Below are positions 53,164 to 61,114 of a DNA stretch of 62,325 nt, in pieces. The stretch covers positions 1 to 62,325 of the forward strand of contig CAZUGO010000001.1 in NCBI GenBank assembly GCA_964619935.1. The letters are read 5' to 3'. Numbering within the stretch: position 1 is the first letter of the stretch; every line of letters begins with the position of its first letter. Under the pieces are notes generated by a model. That model ran no database searches. It was not told the origin of the DNA and saw nothing but the letters and a program-made list of their open reading frames with translations. The position numbers and the translations under genes are program-made. The DNA is from CAZUGO01 sp964619935 (GTDB lineage Bacteria; Planctomycetota; Phycisphaerae; UBA1845; CAIVHJ01).

Positions 53164-53718
53164 TCACGCACAAGAGTCGTTCAATTGAATCAGCGCGGCC
53201 CGCAGGTGGCGAAAGGCCCTGGCCAACCGATCCTTGACGCCCGCCACGCTGAGCCCCAGGGCCTCGGCCATCTCCTCGCGGTTAAGATTGTGATAGACCC
53301 GCATGATGACCACCGCCCGCAGATCGTCGCTCAAGGACTGCAATGCCGCCTGGGTCTCAGCGATCCGCTCGCGCTTGATGGCCTTGCCGCCGGGCGTGGT
53401 CTGCGGATCCAACGCCCCGCCGTGCTTCGTGGCGTCCGATGACGACAGCCGAAGCTCGGGGCGCTTGCGGCGCAGCTCATCAATGCAGCGGTTGCGGGCA
53501 ATGCGATAGAGCCAGCCGCGCAATCGTGGCGAATCCAGCGCGACCTCAGTCGGCGGCCCCTGGCCGCCCCCGCCGACCGCGCCGCCGGCCAACCGGCACA
53601 CCGTCGTCATCAGGTCCTGGACCACGTCCTCGGCGGCCGTTTCGCTGTTCATCATCCGCCGACAGAAGCTGCGCAGCTCCGGTACATAGCGCGCTTCAAT
53701 CTCGAGGTGCGTGACCAT
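53164..53718 (-). CDS. ECF-type RNA polymerase sigma factor
   Basis: 184 residues. Region 2 is present as LRSFCRRMMNSETAAEDVVQDLMTTVCR, with LRGWLYRIARNRCIDELRR leading to region 4 (LSDDLRAVVIMRVYHNLN and EEMAEALGLSVAGVKDRLARA). A Gly-rich insert breaks the link between the regions. ATG 53718 is preceded by GGATGGGG; the longer upstream frame has no family character. The kinase gene follows at 11 bases and carries a zinc finger, so this fits the planctomycete ECF group regulated by a linked kinase. Confidence 0.9.
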   Translation of the reverse strand: MVTHLEIEARYVPELRSFCRRMMNSETAAEDVVQDLMTTVCRLAGGAVGGGGQGPPTEVALDSPRLRGWLYRIARNRCIDELRRKRPELRLSSSDATKHGGALDPQTTPGGKAIKRERIAETQAALQSLSDDLRAVVIMRVYHNLNREEMAEALGLSVAGVKDRLARAFRHLRAALIQLNDSCA

Positions 53719-54119
53719 GGCCCCATCCCACCGGCACCACGCCGGCTCACCGGGATATTGGCGGTTCGGGCGGCGATCTTTCTGGTCACCTCCGGATTCA
53801 TCGGACGGGGTGGGCAGATTCGGGTTGGTCAGGACCTGCTGGGCTTGGCACCCAACGACGGGGACACGCCCTCGCTGCGCACCAGGCACCCCCGGGCCCG
53901 GTGCTTCTCACCCCGGCCCCAGCTCCCGCCGCACCCGGCATCAGCCGAGCCGACCGAACGACCCGCCTGGGGCGCGCAGTGCCGGGACTGAGGGGGCAGC
54001 GACACATTCAGGGGCGGCGCGGGCGCTGGGCCGCATCCGCGGGAGTGGCGTTCGAGCGCTCCGTGGGGCGCCGGGCAGGCGGGTTGCCTGGGGCTGCAAA
54101 GGGTGCGACGATTCGGGAC
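53719..54119. other. Gene-free stretch
   Basis: 401 bases between the sigma factor gene and the RDD fragment. Very GC-rich with long open frames on both strands that have no protein-like composition. No gene, repeat or RNA recognised. Confidence 0.5.
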
Positions 54120-54325
54120 ATGTGCGCGACCGACCACCGCGGAGCGACCTCCGGCGGGTGGGACGCCCGCCCGGCCCGGGTCCCCGAAGCACCAGCCAAC
54201 TCGTTCGCCGGGTTCTGGATTCGATTCGCCGCAACCCTGGTCGATGCCATCATTCTGTACGGCGGTGTGCGGGTTGCGCGCCGCATCGCCGGGTGGGCCG
54301 GCGTCTACCTGCCCTTCGAACTGAC
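54120..54325 (+). pseudogene. Truncated RDD-family membrane protein
   Basis: From ATG 54120 the frame reads a short hydrophilic leader and then SFAGFWIRFAATLVDAIILYGGV, the first helix of the RDD domain with its Arg and Asp, and YLPFELTW. At about 54325 the frame loses family character and stops at 54347. An intact RDD protein needs at least 100 more residues with two further helices, so only the N-terminal third is present. A different gene fragment begins at the same point in another frame. Confidence 0.6.
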
Positions 54326-55288
54326 GTGGGCTTCCTCAACGCGCTGATTCCGGTGCTGCATCACCGGGCCCAGGTCCGCTGTGTGGCCATGGAAGTGTGC
54401 CTGGCGGAAGACAACGAGGCCATCGCCCGCCTGGTGACCGCCTCCACGTTCGATCGTGAACTGGCCCTGTCTATCGCCAGGCACCAGCCGTTCGGGCTTT
54501 GGGGATGGAAGGAGTACTGGGACGTGTTCGAAACGGTGTGGCGATTGAATCAGACGATCCCCGCCGGCGAGAAGCCGTTCAGGGTCATCGGACTTGACCG
54601 GCCCATGGACATGCCGTCGGTTGCGATGCTCGGCTTTGAAGACAACGCCGCGCGGGACTGCCCACCCTGGGAGAAGCTTCGGATCTTCCGCGCGCTTCGC
54701 ACCATCCCACTTGTTCTGGCGCGCGATGCGTTCATGGCCATGCAGGTCGAGCGGGAGATCATCGCAACCGGGCAACGAGGCATCGTCTGGGTGGGCCGCA
54801 ACCACTCAGGCCTCGGCTGGCCCGGTCCCACGGAACGTCTGCCCCGGATGGGCTTCTTGCTCCATCAGAGACACGGCGACAAGGTCTTCCAGATCCGCCT
54901 GCACGGCATGGACATTCCCACAGCCCTGGTCGACAGAACCTACCGCGGGGCCGACCCCGCGATGGCCGAATTCCTCGAATCCATCATGCGCCTGCGGGGC
55001 CACACACCCGTCGGATTCGATGTCGCACCGTCACCCTTGGCGCTGCTCCGGGACCAAGGGTCCTTCGAGTTCCATTCCGACGCCCGAGTGGGGCTGGTGG
55101 ACGTCGCCGCGGGATATGTTTTTCTGGCGCCGTGGCGTGACCTCACAACCTGCGGCTGGCTTGAGGGCTACATCTCACCGGCAATGTTCGTGAACAACAA
55201 ACCGTTCTACCAGGCCTTCGGGCGTCGAGCCGGTCGGAAGCTCCACAATGCCCGCGATGCGAACGCGCTATTCGCCGACCTGGAGTAG
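54326..55288 (+). pseudogene. 5'-truncated gene, ChaN/Tiki-like
   Basis: About 320 codons. Coding character begins at GFLNALIPVLHH near 54329; before that the same frame is nonsense. CVAMEVCLAEDNEAIARL and the later IVWVGRNHSGLGWPGP resemble ChaN/erythromycin-esterase-like proteins, which normally begin with a GExH motif. That segment is absent here, and its position is occupied by the RDD fragment in another frame. The rest of the reading frame is intact to the stop at 55288, so the break is recent or in the assembly. Family assignment is tentative. Confidence 0.5.
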
Positions 55289-55429
55289 CCTTCCGGAACG
55301 AAGTGCCCTCCACAGCGATCGGGGCTGAACCACCACCCGCTCCGCGGTGCCTCTGCATCGAGAGGGGCTGGCGCCCGCGGGACCCGCGCCGTCATGCGCT
55401 CCAGGCCAGCCCAGGGTTCCGAAACACGA

Positions 55430-55753
55430 TCAGCCCAGCACAACCGCCAGCAGCAGCAGCGTGATCAGAAGGACGGCCTCGGCGACGGAAACCACCTGGG
55501 CAATCCGCGCGGACTTCAGGTGCGGCATTCGCTGGACCGCATACGATGAGTAGCCCACCGAGAATGGAATCCCGGCGACCATGATGCCCGGACCGAGCAT
55601 CGTCAGCGGGTGCCCTCAGCACCACCAGATGGAGCACAGAATCCCCACAACTGGCGACCCGGTCAGCACCAGGGCAGTTCGGCCGTTGAGCGGCAGGCGC
55701 CCGGAGAGAATACCGCCAACGATTCCGGCAACCAGCAACACCAGCCAGACCAT
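55430..55753 (-). pseudogene. Small membrane protein gene with an in-frame TGA
   Basis: ATG 55753 has a strong GGAGG site and starts MVWLVLLVAGIVGGILSGRL, a good membrane segment. Codon 46 (55618-55616) is TGA; in the same frame the sequence continues as GHPLTMLGPGIMVAGIPF and a final segment EAVLLITLLLLAVVLG, ending at 55430. The whole 324-base span is thus one frame of 107 codons with three or four membrane segments and a single stop in the middle. Most simply a pseudogene or base error; readthrough cannot be excluded. Family not recognised. Confidence 0.6.
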
Positions 55754-55920
55754 TGTCGATCCTCCGATCAGGATGACTGATCACGATGCCTGGACCTGAG
55801 TATAAGCCTTTGGATGGACGGAATCCACGGTTCCGCCCCGGATGGGTCATGTCACCCGTCCAACCCTCCAACGCCGCCCTGGCCTGGGCCAGAAGTCATT
55901 CGTTGGGGAACAATCCGATT

Positions 55921-56214
55921 CGTCGCTATACCCTGATCGTGTTCCTCTGGGTGCCGGCGCCGGTTCGGATCGAGCGCTTGCGCCGTCGCGAGCGTGAGCG
56001 GTTCGGGAGGCGCATTCTGGAAGGCGGCGACATGCACGAAGGGCACGCAGCGTTCCTGGACTGGGCCGCGCGCTACGATCGCGGCGACGTCGCCGGCAAG
56101 ACCCTCGCGCGGCACGAAGCGCACCTGGCAGTTCAGACCTGTCCCGTTCTCGAGCTTCGCGGGGAGATGCCGGCGATCCAGACGACGACTGCAATCTTGA
56201 CGGCACTCAGCTAG
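55921..56214 (+). pseudogene. 3' remnant of a P-loop nucleotide-kinase-like gene
   Basis: The open frame 55786-56214 shows protein character only from about 55921: LIVFLWVPAPVRIERLRRRE, RILEGGDMHEGHAAFLDWAARYD, and TLARHEAHLAVQTCPVLEL. This is the C-terminal half of AAA/adenylate-kinase-like proteins in which the ARHEAWL-type segment is typical. The N-terminal P-loop is missing and replaced by unrelated sequence, so it is a remnant. Confidence 0.55.
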
Positions 56215-56475
56215 GGCGCGAACGTTCGACGGTCGCGCTCCCCCCGCTCCAAGTCCCGCGACGTTGCGCTCTTCCCCCACGAACCGTATATAGAAAGGTA
56301 TCTGTGTCCGGTCAGGTACGGGCGGGCCCCGGCTGACCCAATGCCTTGACAGCCTGCTGGTTGCGTCAAACCCTGCCGCAACTGGCGAATTGAACAGAAC
56401 CCACCGGTCACCCTGAAGCCGCCCCACCCCCAGCCTGCGGATAAGACCACCGGCTCGTCTCGCGAAACCACCCAG
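56215..56475. other. Gene-free spacer before the tandem array
   Basis: 261 bases after the kinase-like remnant. Includes an AT-richer stretch around 56284-56300 (GTATATAGAAAGGTATC), otherwise GC-rich; no gene or structure recognised. Confidence 0.4.
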
Positions 56476-56805
56476 TCGTTCTGCCAATCCGACCTTGTCG
56501 TTCTGCCAAGTCGACCTGGTCGTTTTGCCAAGTCGACCTGGTCGTTCTGCCAAGTCGACCTGGTCGTTCTGCCAATCCGACCTGGTCGTTTTGCCAAGTC
56601 GACCTGGTCGTTTTGCCAAGTCGACCGGGTCGTTTTGCCAATCCGACCTGGTCGTTCTGCCAAGTCGACCTGGTCGTTTTGCCAAGTCGACCTGGTCGTT
56701 TTGCCAAGTCGACCTGGTCGTTTTGCCAATCCGACCTGGTCGTTTTGCCAATCCGACCTGGTCGTTTTGCCAAGTCGACCGGGTCGTTTTGCCAGGTCGA
56801 CACAG
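56476..56805. repeat. 22-bp tandem repeat, 15 units
   Basis: Fifteen head-to-tail units of TCGTTTTGCCAAGTCGACC plus TGG, with almost no spacing variation. Two variants alternate: AAGTCGACC and AATCCGACC, plus a TTCTGCC/TTTTGCC change and GGG endings in units 7 and 14. A degenerate sixteenth unit follows at 56806. No unit contains a stop on either strand, so every frame reads through as a 22-residue repeat; these frames are not genes. No unique spacers, so not CRISPR. It occupies the space between the pseudogene zone and a HAF-repeat gene. Confidence 0.9.
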
Positions 56806-57096
56806 TCACTTGGCCAGAACCCCGAGTGGCCTGGGAATTCGGCTGGGCTGGTTGGCACATCCAGGCGTTGGGCTTAGGATCGACGTGGCGCCGCCGGGAC
56901 TCCTAGCCGGGATTATTCATACCGTTTCGTCGCGAGTCGCCGGAGGTGCCGCCAGATGCAGGATTTCGCGACCGAGGCGCCCGGAGGCGACCTTGACAGG
57001 TCGTTGAGGACGCCGACCGAGAGCGGGGAGCGTCTGCGGATTGACGCGCGCCGCACGTCGCTCCCCTCTCGCCTTTCGACTCTTGCCTCTCGAGGC

Positions 57097-57123
57097 TGCG
57101 GTCGAGCCGCAGGTTCGACCGCA
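57097..57123 (-). terminator. Perfect 9-bp hairpin after the HAF-repeat gene
   Basis: TGCGGTCGA (57097-57105) and TCGACCGCA (57115-57123) around a nine-base loop, two bases downstream of the minus-strand stop at 57126. Likely terminator; no T-run. The preceding stretch 56806-57096 holds no recognisable gene. Confidence 0.5.
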
Positions 57124-57125
57124 GG

Positions 57126-58478
57126 CTAGCACGGCCCCCAGGCGCCGAGCAGGATCAGGAGATCGCCTGCGCTAACCATCAGGTCCTTGTTCAGGTCGGC
57201 GGCATGGCCTGGCGCAGGACCCCAGGCTCCAAGTAGCATGGCCAGGTCCAAGGCATCGACGATGCCGTCAGCGGTAAGGTCCGCCGGACAACCGGCTTTC
57301 TCGCATTCGTCAGGTACCGAGTTGCCGTCGGCATCGCTGGAGTCGCCATCTAGAATATCGAGGTCGTCGGCAACGCCGTTTTTGTTGCAATCCGGCAGCG
57401 TCACAATCCATCCCTCGCTGAAGCCATCGGGGTTCGCGCCGCTCCCCACGATGGTCAGTCCGTCGGCGGAAACGCCGCGTGCGCTGTACAAGGTCCACCC
57501 GCTGAGGTCCAATCCGTAGAACCCGGTCAAGAGCCCGTACAGGTCGCGCATGCCGTGCGCCGCATCCCATACGAACGGCCTGGGGTTGAGGCACAGCGGG
57601 CCCGGGGTGATGCAGCTGTGTCCGACCACGACCGCTCCATCTGCAGAAACACCCGAAGCGGCGCTGTTGAAACCCCCCGGCAGGTGCCCCAAACCGACCA
57701 TGCCCTGGTCTTCGGTCCAGCGGAACGCTTCGTCCCCGATATTCGATCGCGCTTGTCCAACAATCACCGCCCCATCCGTTGACACGTCTCCGGCCTCGCT
57801 GCGGAAAATCCCGCCGGGAAGATCCCCCAGCCCGATGACCCCTTCGCGCTCGGTCCAGCGAAACGCCTCCATGCCGAGGCTGGAGACGGCCCTGCCCACC
57901 ACCACAAGCCCGTCGTCGGAGATCCCCCGCGCGATGGTGGCGATCGGCGTTGCGTCCCGGTCATCGTTCAGCGAGACAATCCCAGTCTCGGCCGTCCAGC
58001 GGAACGCTTCCGAGCCCGTGGCGGACAAACTGTATCCAACGACGATGGATCCATCACCAGAAACGCCGAAAGCCTCCCCAGCATAAGAACCGCCAGGCAA
58101 GTCACCCAAGCCCACCAGACCTTTAAGCTCCGTCCATCGGAAAGGCTCTCCGTTTGGGCTAGACTTGCCAGAAACGGACCTGCCCACAATCACCTGACCA
58201 TCGTAGGAGACAGCAAAGGCGATGCTCGAGAAATTCCCTCCGGGGAGGTCTCCCAAACCTACGGTTCCGTGTTTGTCGGTCCAGCGAAATCCTTCGGATC
58301 CAGAATCTGATATGCTGAACCCGACCGCGACGCGCCCATCCCCCGAAATGTCATGAGGAGTTGAGGTGGTGTTCCCACCTTTCAGATCACCAAGGCCGCA
58401 GAATTCAGGTTGCCCAAGCGGGGGTGCCAGCAGCAATGTGACAGTAAGGCGAACGAGGATCGTAGGGCATAAGCCCAT
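57126..58478 (-). CDS. HAF-repeat secreted protein with dockerin-like tail
   Basis: 450 residues. Signal peptide (LTVTLLLAPPLGQ), then seven HAF-type units with GLGDLPGG, GVSGDGSIVVGYS and EAFRWT segments as in the truncated gene at 1-819. After residue 370 comes a DCNKNGVADDLDI calcium-binding-like motif and two dockerin-like segments (GIVDALDLAMLLGAWG and LMVSAGDLLILLGAWG). ATG 58478 has no strong ribosome site. Exported; probably surface-attached through its tail. A hairpin follows the stop. Confidence 0.85.
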   Translation of the reverse strand: MGLCPTILVRLTVTLLLAPPLGQPEFCGLGDLKGGNTTSTPHDISGDGRVAVGFSISDSGSEGFRWTDKHGTVGLGDLPGGNFSSIAFAVSYDGQVIVGRSVSGKSSPNGEPFRWTELKGLVGLGDLPGGSYAGEAFGVSGDGSIVVGYSLSATGSEAFRWTAETGIVSLNDDRDATPIATIARGISDDGLVVVGRAVSSLGMEAFRWTEREGVIGLGDLPGGIFRSEAGDVSTDGAVIVGQARSNIGDEAFRWTEDQGMVGLGHLPGGFNSAASGVSADGAVVVGHSCITPGPLCLNPRPFVWDAAHGMRDLYGLLTGFYGLDLSGWTLYSARGVSADGLTIVGSGANPDGFSEGWIVTLPDCNKNGVADDLDILDGDSSDADGNSVPDECEKAGCPADLTADGIVDALDLAMLLGAWGPAPGHAADLNKDLMVSAGDLLILLGAWGPC

Positions 58479-58610
58479 CTTGAGGCCCCTGTTGATGGAG
58501 GTCGATCCACCGGGCTAAGGCATTGTAGCCGAGACATGAGCCTCTCGCGCCAGAAACCCAACAGGCGCATCATTATTGGTGCTAATCTTGGCTTCCGGAC
58601 TTGGGGTTCC

Positions 58611-60800
58611 TTAAGGGCAAGTCCCCCACGCTCCCAGCAATTGCGCCAGGTCCGCCGCGTTGACGACTCCGTTTCCGTTGAGATCCGCACAGCAGGGGAC
58701 GATATCCGACACGCCGTCGTCATCCGAATCGCATCCGGGATTACCCCAGGCACCAAGCAGTTGTGCGAGGTCCGCCGCGTTGACGACTCCGTTTCCGTTG
58801 AGGTCGGCGGGACAGGTGCCGCCGCAGAAACCGAGTTCCCCGAGCAGCACAACTTCGCCGGTGGGACTGTCGTCTGAAATCGCCAGCGCGGTAAGCCCGA
58901 GGAACCCGGGCGGGCCGGTGAATACACTGTGATGGGGGCCGCCCGGAGGGCTGAGGTCCAGGCACGTTGGATCATTCAGGTCGATGGTGTGACCCGGAAT
59001 CTCGTCCAGACTCGTCGTGGGGCAAACACTGTGGTGCTCTTGCTCCACGGTGTGAAGGCATACGGGAAGCCAGCTGTAGTCCTCTTGGTGAAGCCCGATC
59101 ACGCCACCACCGTAGAAATTCACGTAGCGCTCCAGATGAACTCTTCGCGTGATCAACGCCGCAAGTTGGTCAGACATGATTCCCCCTGCCGTTTCGTCTA
59201 CGGTCGTTGGCACATACACGATCCTGTAGTCGTTGAAGTTCACAAGTTGAGGGTTCGGAGATTGATCCTGAATGATGGCCGGGTCTGTTACAATTTCGAC
59301 GGATGGCACCTCCGGTAACACGCTGCTTCTCCAATCATCGAAAGCCTGTTCTGCAGTTGAACCATTGACACCAATTGCCAGTATGTCAGCCACAGCGTTC
59401 TGCGGGTCGATCCTGGAATGGGCGAGGGCAAACTCTATCAGCGCCGGGTACAGCCTGCCGCAGGACTGCGCCGTGTCGCAGTGTCCGTCGTCGTCGGCGT
59501 CGTGGCCTGAAAAGAAAAGTGGGCCACGTACCGCCGCCTCGCACTCGTCGGGGATCTCGTTGCTGTTCACGTCATCGCTTTCGCCACAGCCGGACACGCC
59601 GCAGCCTGCTAATCCGCAATCGGTATCGCAAGGATCGAGTATTCCGTTATCGTTGCAGTCCTGACAGACGTCGAGCACCCCGTCCGAGTTGCCGTCATCA
59701 GACGGATTCGCCGCTATTTCGCACTCATCCGGCACTAGGCTGCAGTTGCAATCGACCTCGCAGTCATCGGGCGTGCCGTTATCATTACAATCCGGGTCAC
59801 AGGTATCGATCGCAGGATTGCAGAAGAAGGGCCCGCCGGGAGCCGTGCTGTTCTCGTCTATCTCACACTCATCAGGTATGGTGTCGCCATTGCAATCCTC
59901 GCTGGTGCCGGCGGCAATGTCGCAATCATCGGGCGTGCCATTCCCCTGGCAGTCCGGACTGCAAGACTGCTGGGCGAGGTCGACACACTGGGCATCCCAG
60001 GTAGTGTCACAGCAGAAGGAATCCTTCGTGCACACAATTTCACAGCACAACTCGCAATCACAGAACGGAGTGGCGTGAGCCACGAGGCAGGGGCCTGCCG
60101 TGGGATCGCCGCATTCGGCGGGATCGCTGCCTCCCTGGGGTTCGCCGCCTGCGCCTTCCGGCACCGCAGGGGCGCCTGGGGGCCCGCCGAAGGCGCCGCC
60201 TCCCTGGCCTTGTGCGGAGGAAGAAAAGCATTGGAAGGAAGAAGCGAATGGAACAAGGCCATCATTGAAGTACACAATTGCGGTACCCGATACATCGTGG
60301 CCCTCGGCAATAGTCAACTGGCCCACCAAAACCCGCAGATTAGTATCCGGCAAGCCCTGGCTGTTGCCGGGGTTGGCGCTATACCAGCCTCCGGCGGTTT
60401 TTCCTGAGGTGTTAAACAGTTCGGAGTCCCAGTCCGGGTCGGAGGTGGTCGCGTCGCCGCCGCTGGAGTCCAGCCGGCCTATGGTCACGAAGCTGTCCAG
60501 GCACAGCTCGGGCCAGGTGGAGCAGAGGTAGTTGTTGGGGGCGGTGTCGGAGCCGGCGAAGTGCTGGAAGAAACCGGCCGGGTCGTCGGTGGTAATGTCG
60601 CTGAAGCCGATGCTCAGCAGGTTGTTGGCCGGGCCGTCAAACTCCACGAACACGTGGCAGACCTTCAGGCCCAGCGAGGCGGCCAGCGCGTCGGTGGCGT
60701 CCTCGGTGCTCATGCCGACCGGGTCGGCCAGGGCGAACCCGGCGAGAACAAGACCGTGAACCACAGCAGTCGCAGCGCATGAGCGGAAGGTGGGGCGCAT
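58611..60800 (-). CDS. Large secreted Cys-rich protein with calcium-type and dockerin-like repeats
   Basis: About 729 residues. Signal peptide (AATAVVHGLVLAGFALA), then a 200-residue domain unique to such proteins (FVEFDGPANNLLSIGFSDIT), a Cys module with DSFCCDTTWDAQC at about residues 240-290, then thrombospondin-3-like repeats (NGDTIPDECEID, NDNGTPDDCEVD, NDNGILDPCDTD). A second globular domain follows (FNDYRIVYVPTTVDETAGG), and two identical dockerin-like segments end the chain (NGVVNAADLAQLLGAWG). ATG 60800 has GGAG seven bases upstream; the frame runs on to 60953 without a signal peptide. Extracellular; function unknown. Confidence 0.85.
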   Translation of the reverse strand: MRPTFRSCAATAVVHGLVLAGFALADPVGMSTEDATDALAASLGLKVCHVFVEFDGPANNLLSIGFSDITTDDPAGFFQHFAGSDTAPNNYLCSTWPELCLDSFVTIGRLDSSGGDATTSDPDWDSELFNTSGKTAGGWYSANPGNSQGLPDTNLRVLVGQLTIAEGHDVSGTAIVYFNDGLVPFASSFQCFSSSAQGQGGGAFGGPPGAPAVPEGAGGEPQGGSDPAECGDPTAGPCLVAHATPFCDCELCCEIVCTKDSFCCDTTWDAQCVDLAQQSCSPDCQGNGTPDDCDIAAGTSEDCNGDTIPDECEIDENSTAPGGPFFCNPAIDTCDPDCNDNGTPDDCEVDCNCSLVPDECEIAANPSDDGNSDGVLDVCQDCNDNGILDPCDTDCGLAGCGVSGCGESDDVNSNEIPDECEAAVRGPLFFSGHDADDDGHCDTAQSCGRLYPALIEFALAHSRIDPQNAVADILAIGVNGSTAEQAFDDWRSSVLPEVPSVEIVTDPAIIQDQSPNPQLVNFNDYRIVYVPTTVDETAGGIMSDQLAALITRRVHLERYVNFYGGGVIGLHQEDYSWLPVCLHTVEQEHHSVCPTTSLDEIPGHTIDLNDPTCLDLSPPGGPHHSVFTGPPGFLGLTALAISDDSPTGEVVLLGELGFCGGTCPADLNGNGVVNAADLAQLLGAWGNPGCDSDDDGVSDIVPCCADLNGNGVVNAADLAQLLGAWGTCP
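58648..58802. repeat. 35-bp direct repeat in the dockerin-like segments, 120 bp apart
   Basis: Bases 58648-58682 and 58768-58802 are identical, exactly 120 bases (40 codons) apart, each coding the core of a dockerin-like segment in the gene at 58611-60800. Flanking codons have diverged. This is a recent internal duplication or gene conversion. Confidence 0.85.
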
Positions 60801-61114
60801 GGCACAGCTCCAATACAGGGTTGGGGAAGCGGACGCAAGTGCGGGAATCCAGGAGACCTGGTTACGTTCGGGGGGGGGCAGACTGCGGTTCATGATGCAC
60901 TCATCGTGTCCAGGCATCGGCAGTACTGTCAAGAGAAAACAGAATAAATACACCCTATGCTTACGTAGTGTCTTGTAACGCGGGCTCGTTCAGTGTGCAG
61001 CCAGAAGCCGGGCATCGCGTTGCGGGTGGAAAATGTCGTCGGCGCGTGCGCTACTAACCTAGCTTAGCTAACCCTATGGGCGGCAACGGCTGGCGCTTCC
61101 GGCAAGGCGGGTGA
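60801..61114. other. Gene-free region, AT-rich island with possible promoter
   Basis: 314 bases upstream of the Cys-rich protein gene. An AT-rich patch at 60930-60975 contrasts with the surroundings. On the minus strand TTGACA (60932-60927) is a perfect -35, but 17 bases on only ACACGA is found. No RNA or repeat recognised. Confidence 0.3.

Noticed and set aside
53711..55288. One continuous 525-codon plus-strand frame as a single gene
   Set aside because: Only the part after about 54326 has protein character; the first 200 codons are Arg/Gly/Pro-rich nonsense and overlap an RDD fragment in another frame.
55616..55618. Selenocysteine codon in the small membrane protein gene
   Set aside because: No selenoprotein family is recognised, no clear SECIS hairpin was found after the TGA, and neighbouring genes are decayed. 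A pseudogene is simpler.
55392..55871. A 159-codon minus-strand frame over the membrane pseudogene
   Set aside because: It is a frame-shifted shadow; the hydrophobic membrane-protein frame with a strong ribosome site is the real one.
56476..56805. CRISPR array
   Set aside because: Units abut directly with no unique spacers, and no cas gene is present.
55852..56858. Minus-strand open frames coding a 22-residue repeat protein
   Set aside because: They result from a stop-free 22-bp tandem repeat readable in every frame; no signal peptide, ribosome site or unique domain supports them.
56906..56940. GGATTATTCATA near 56911 as an insertion-sequence end
   Set aside because: It recalls ends of some transposons, but no matching inverted copy or transposase remnant could be found nearby.
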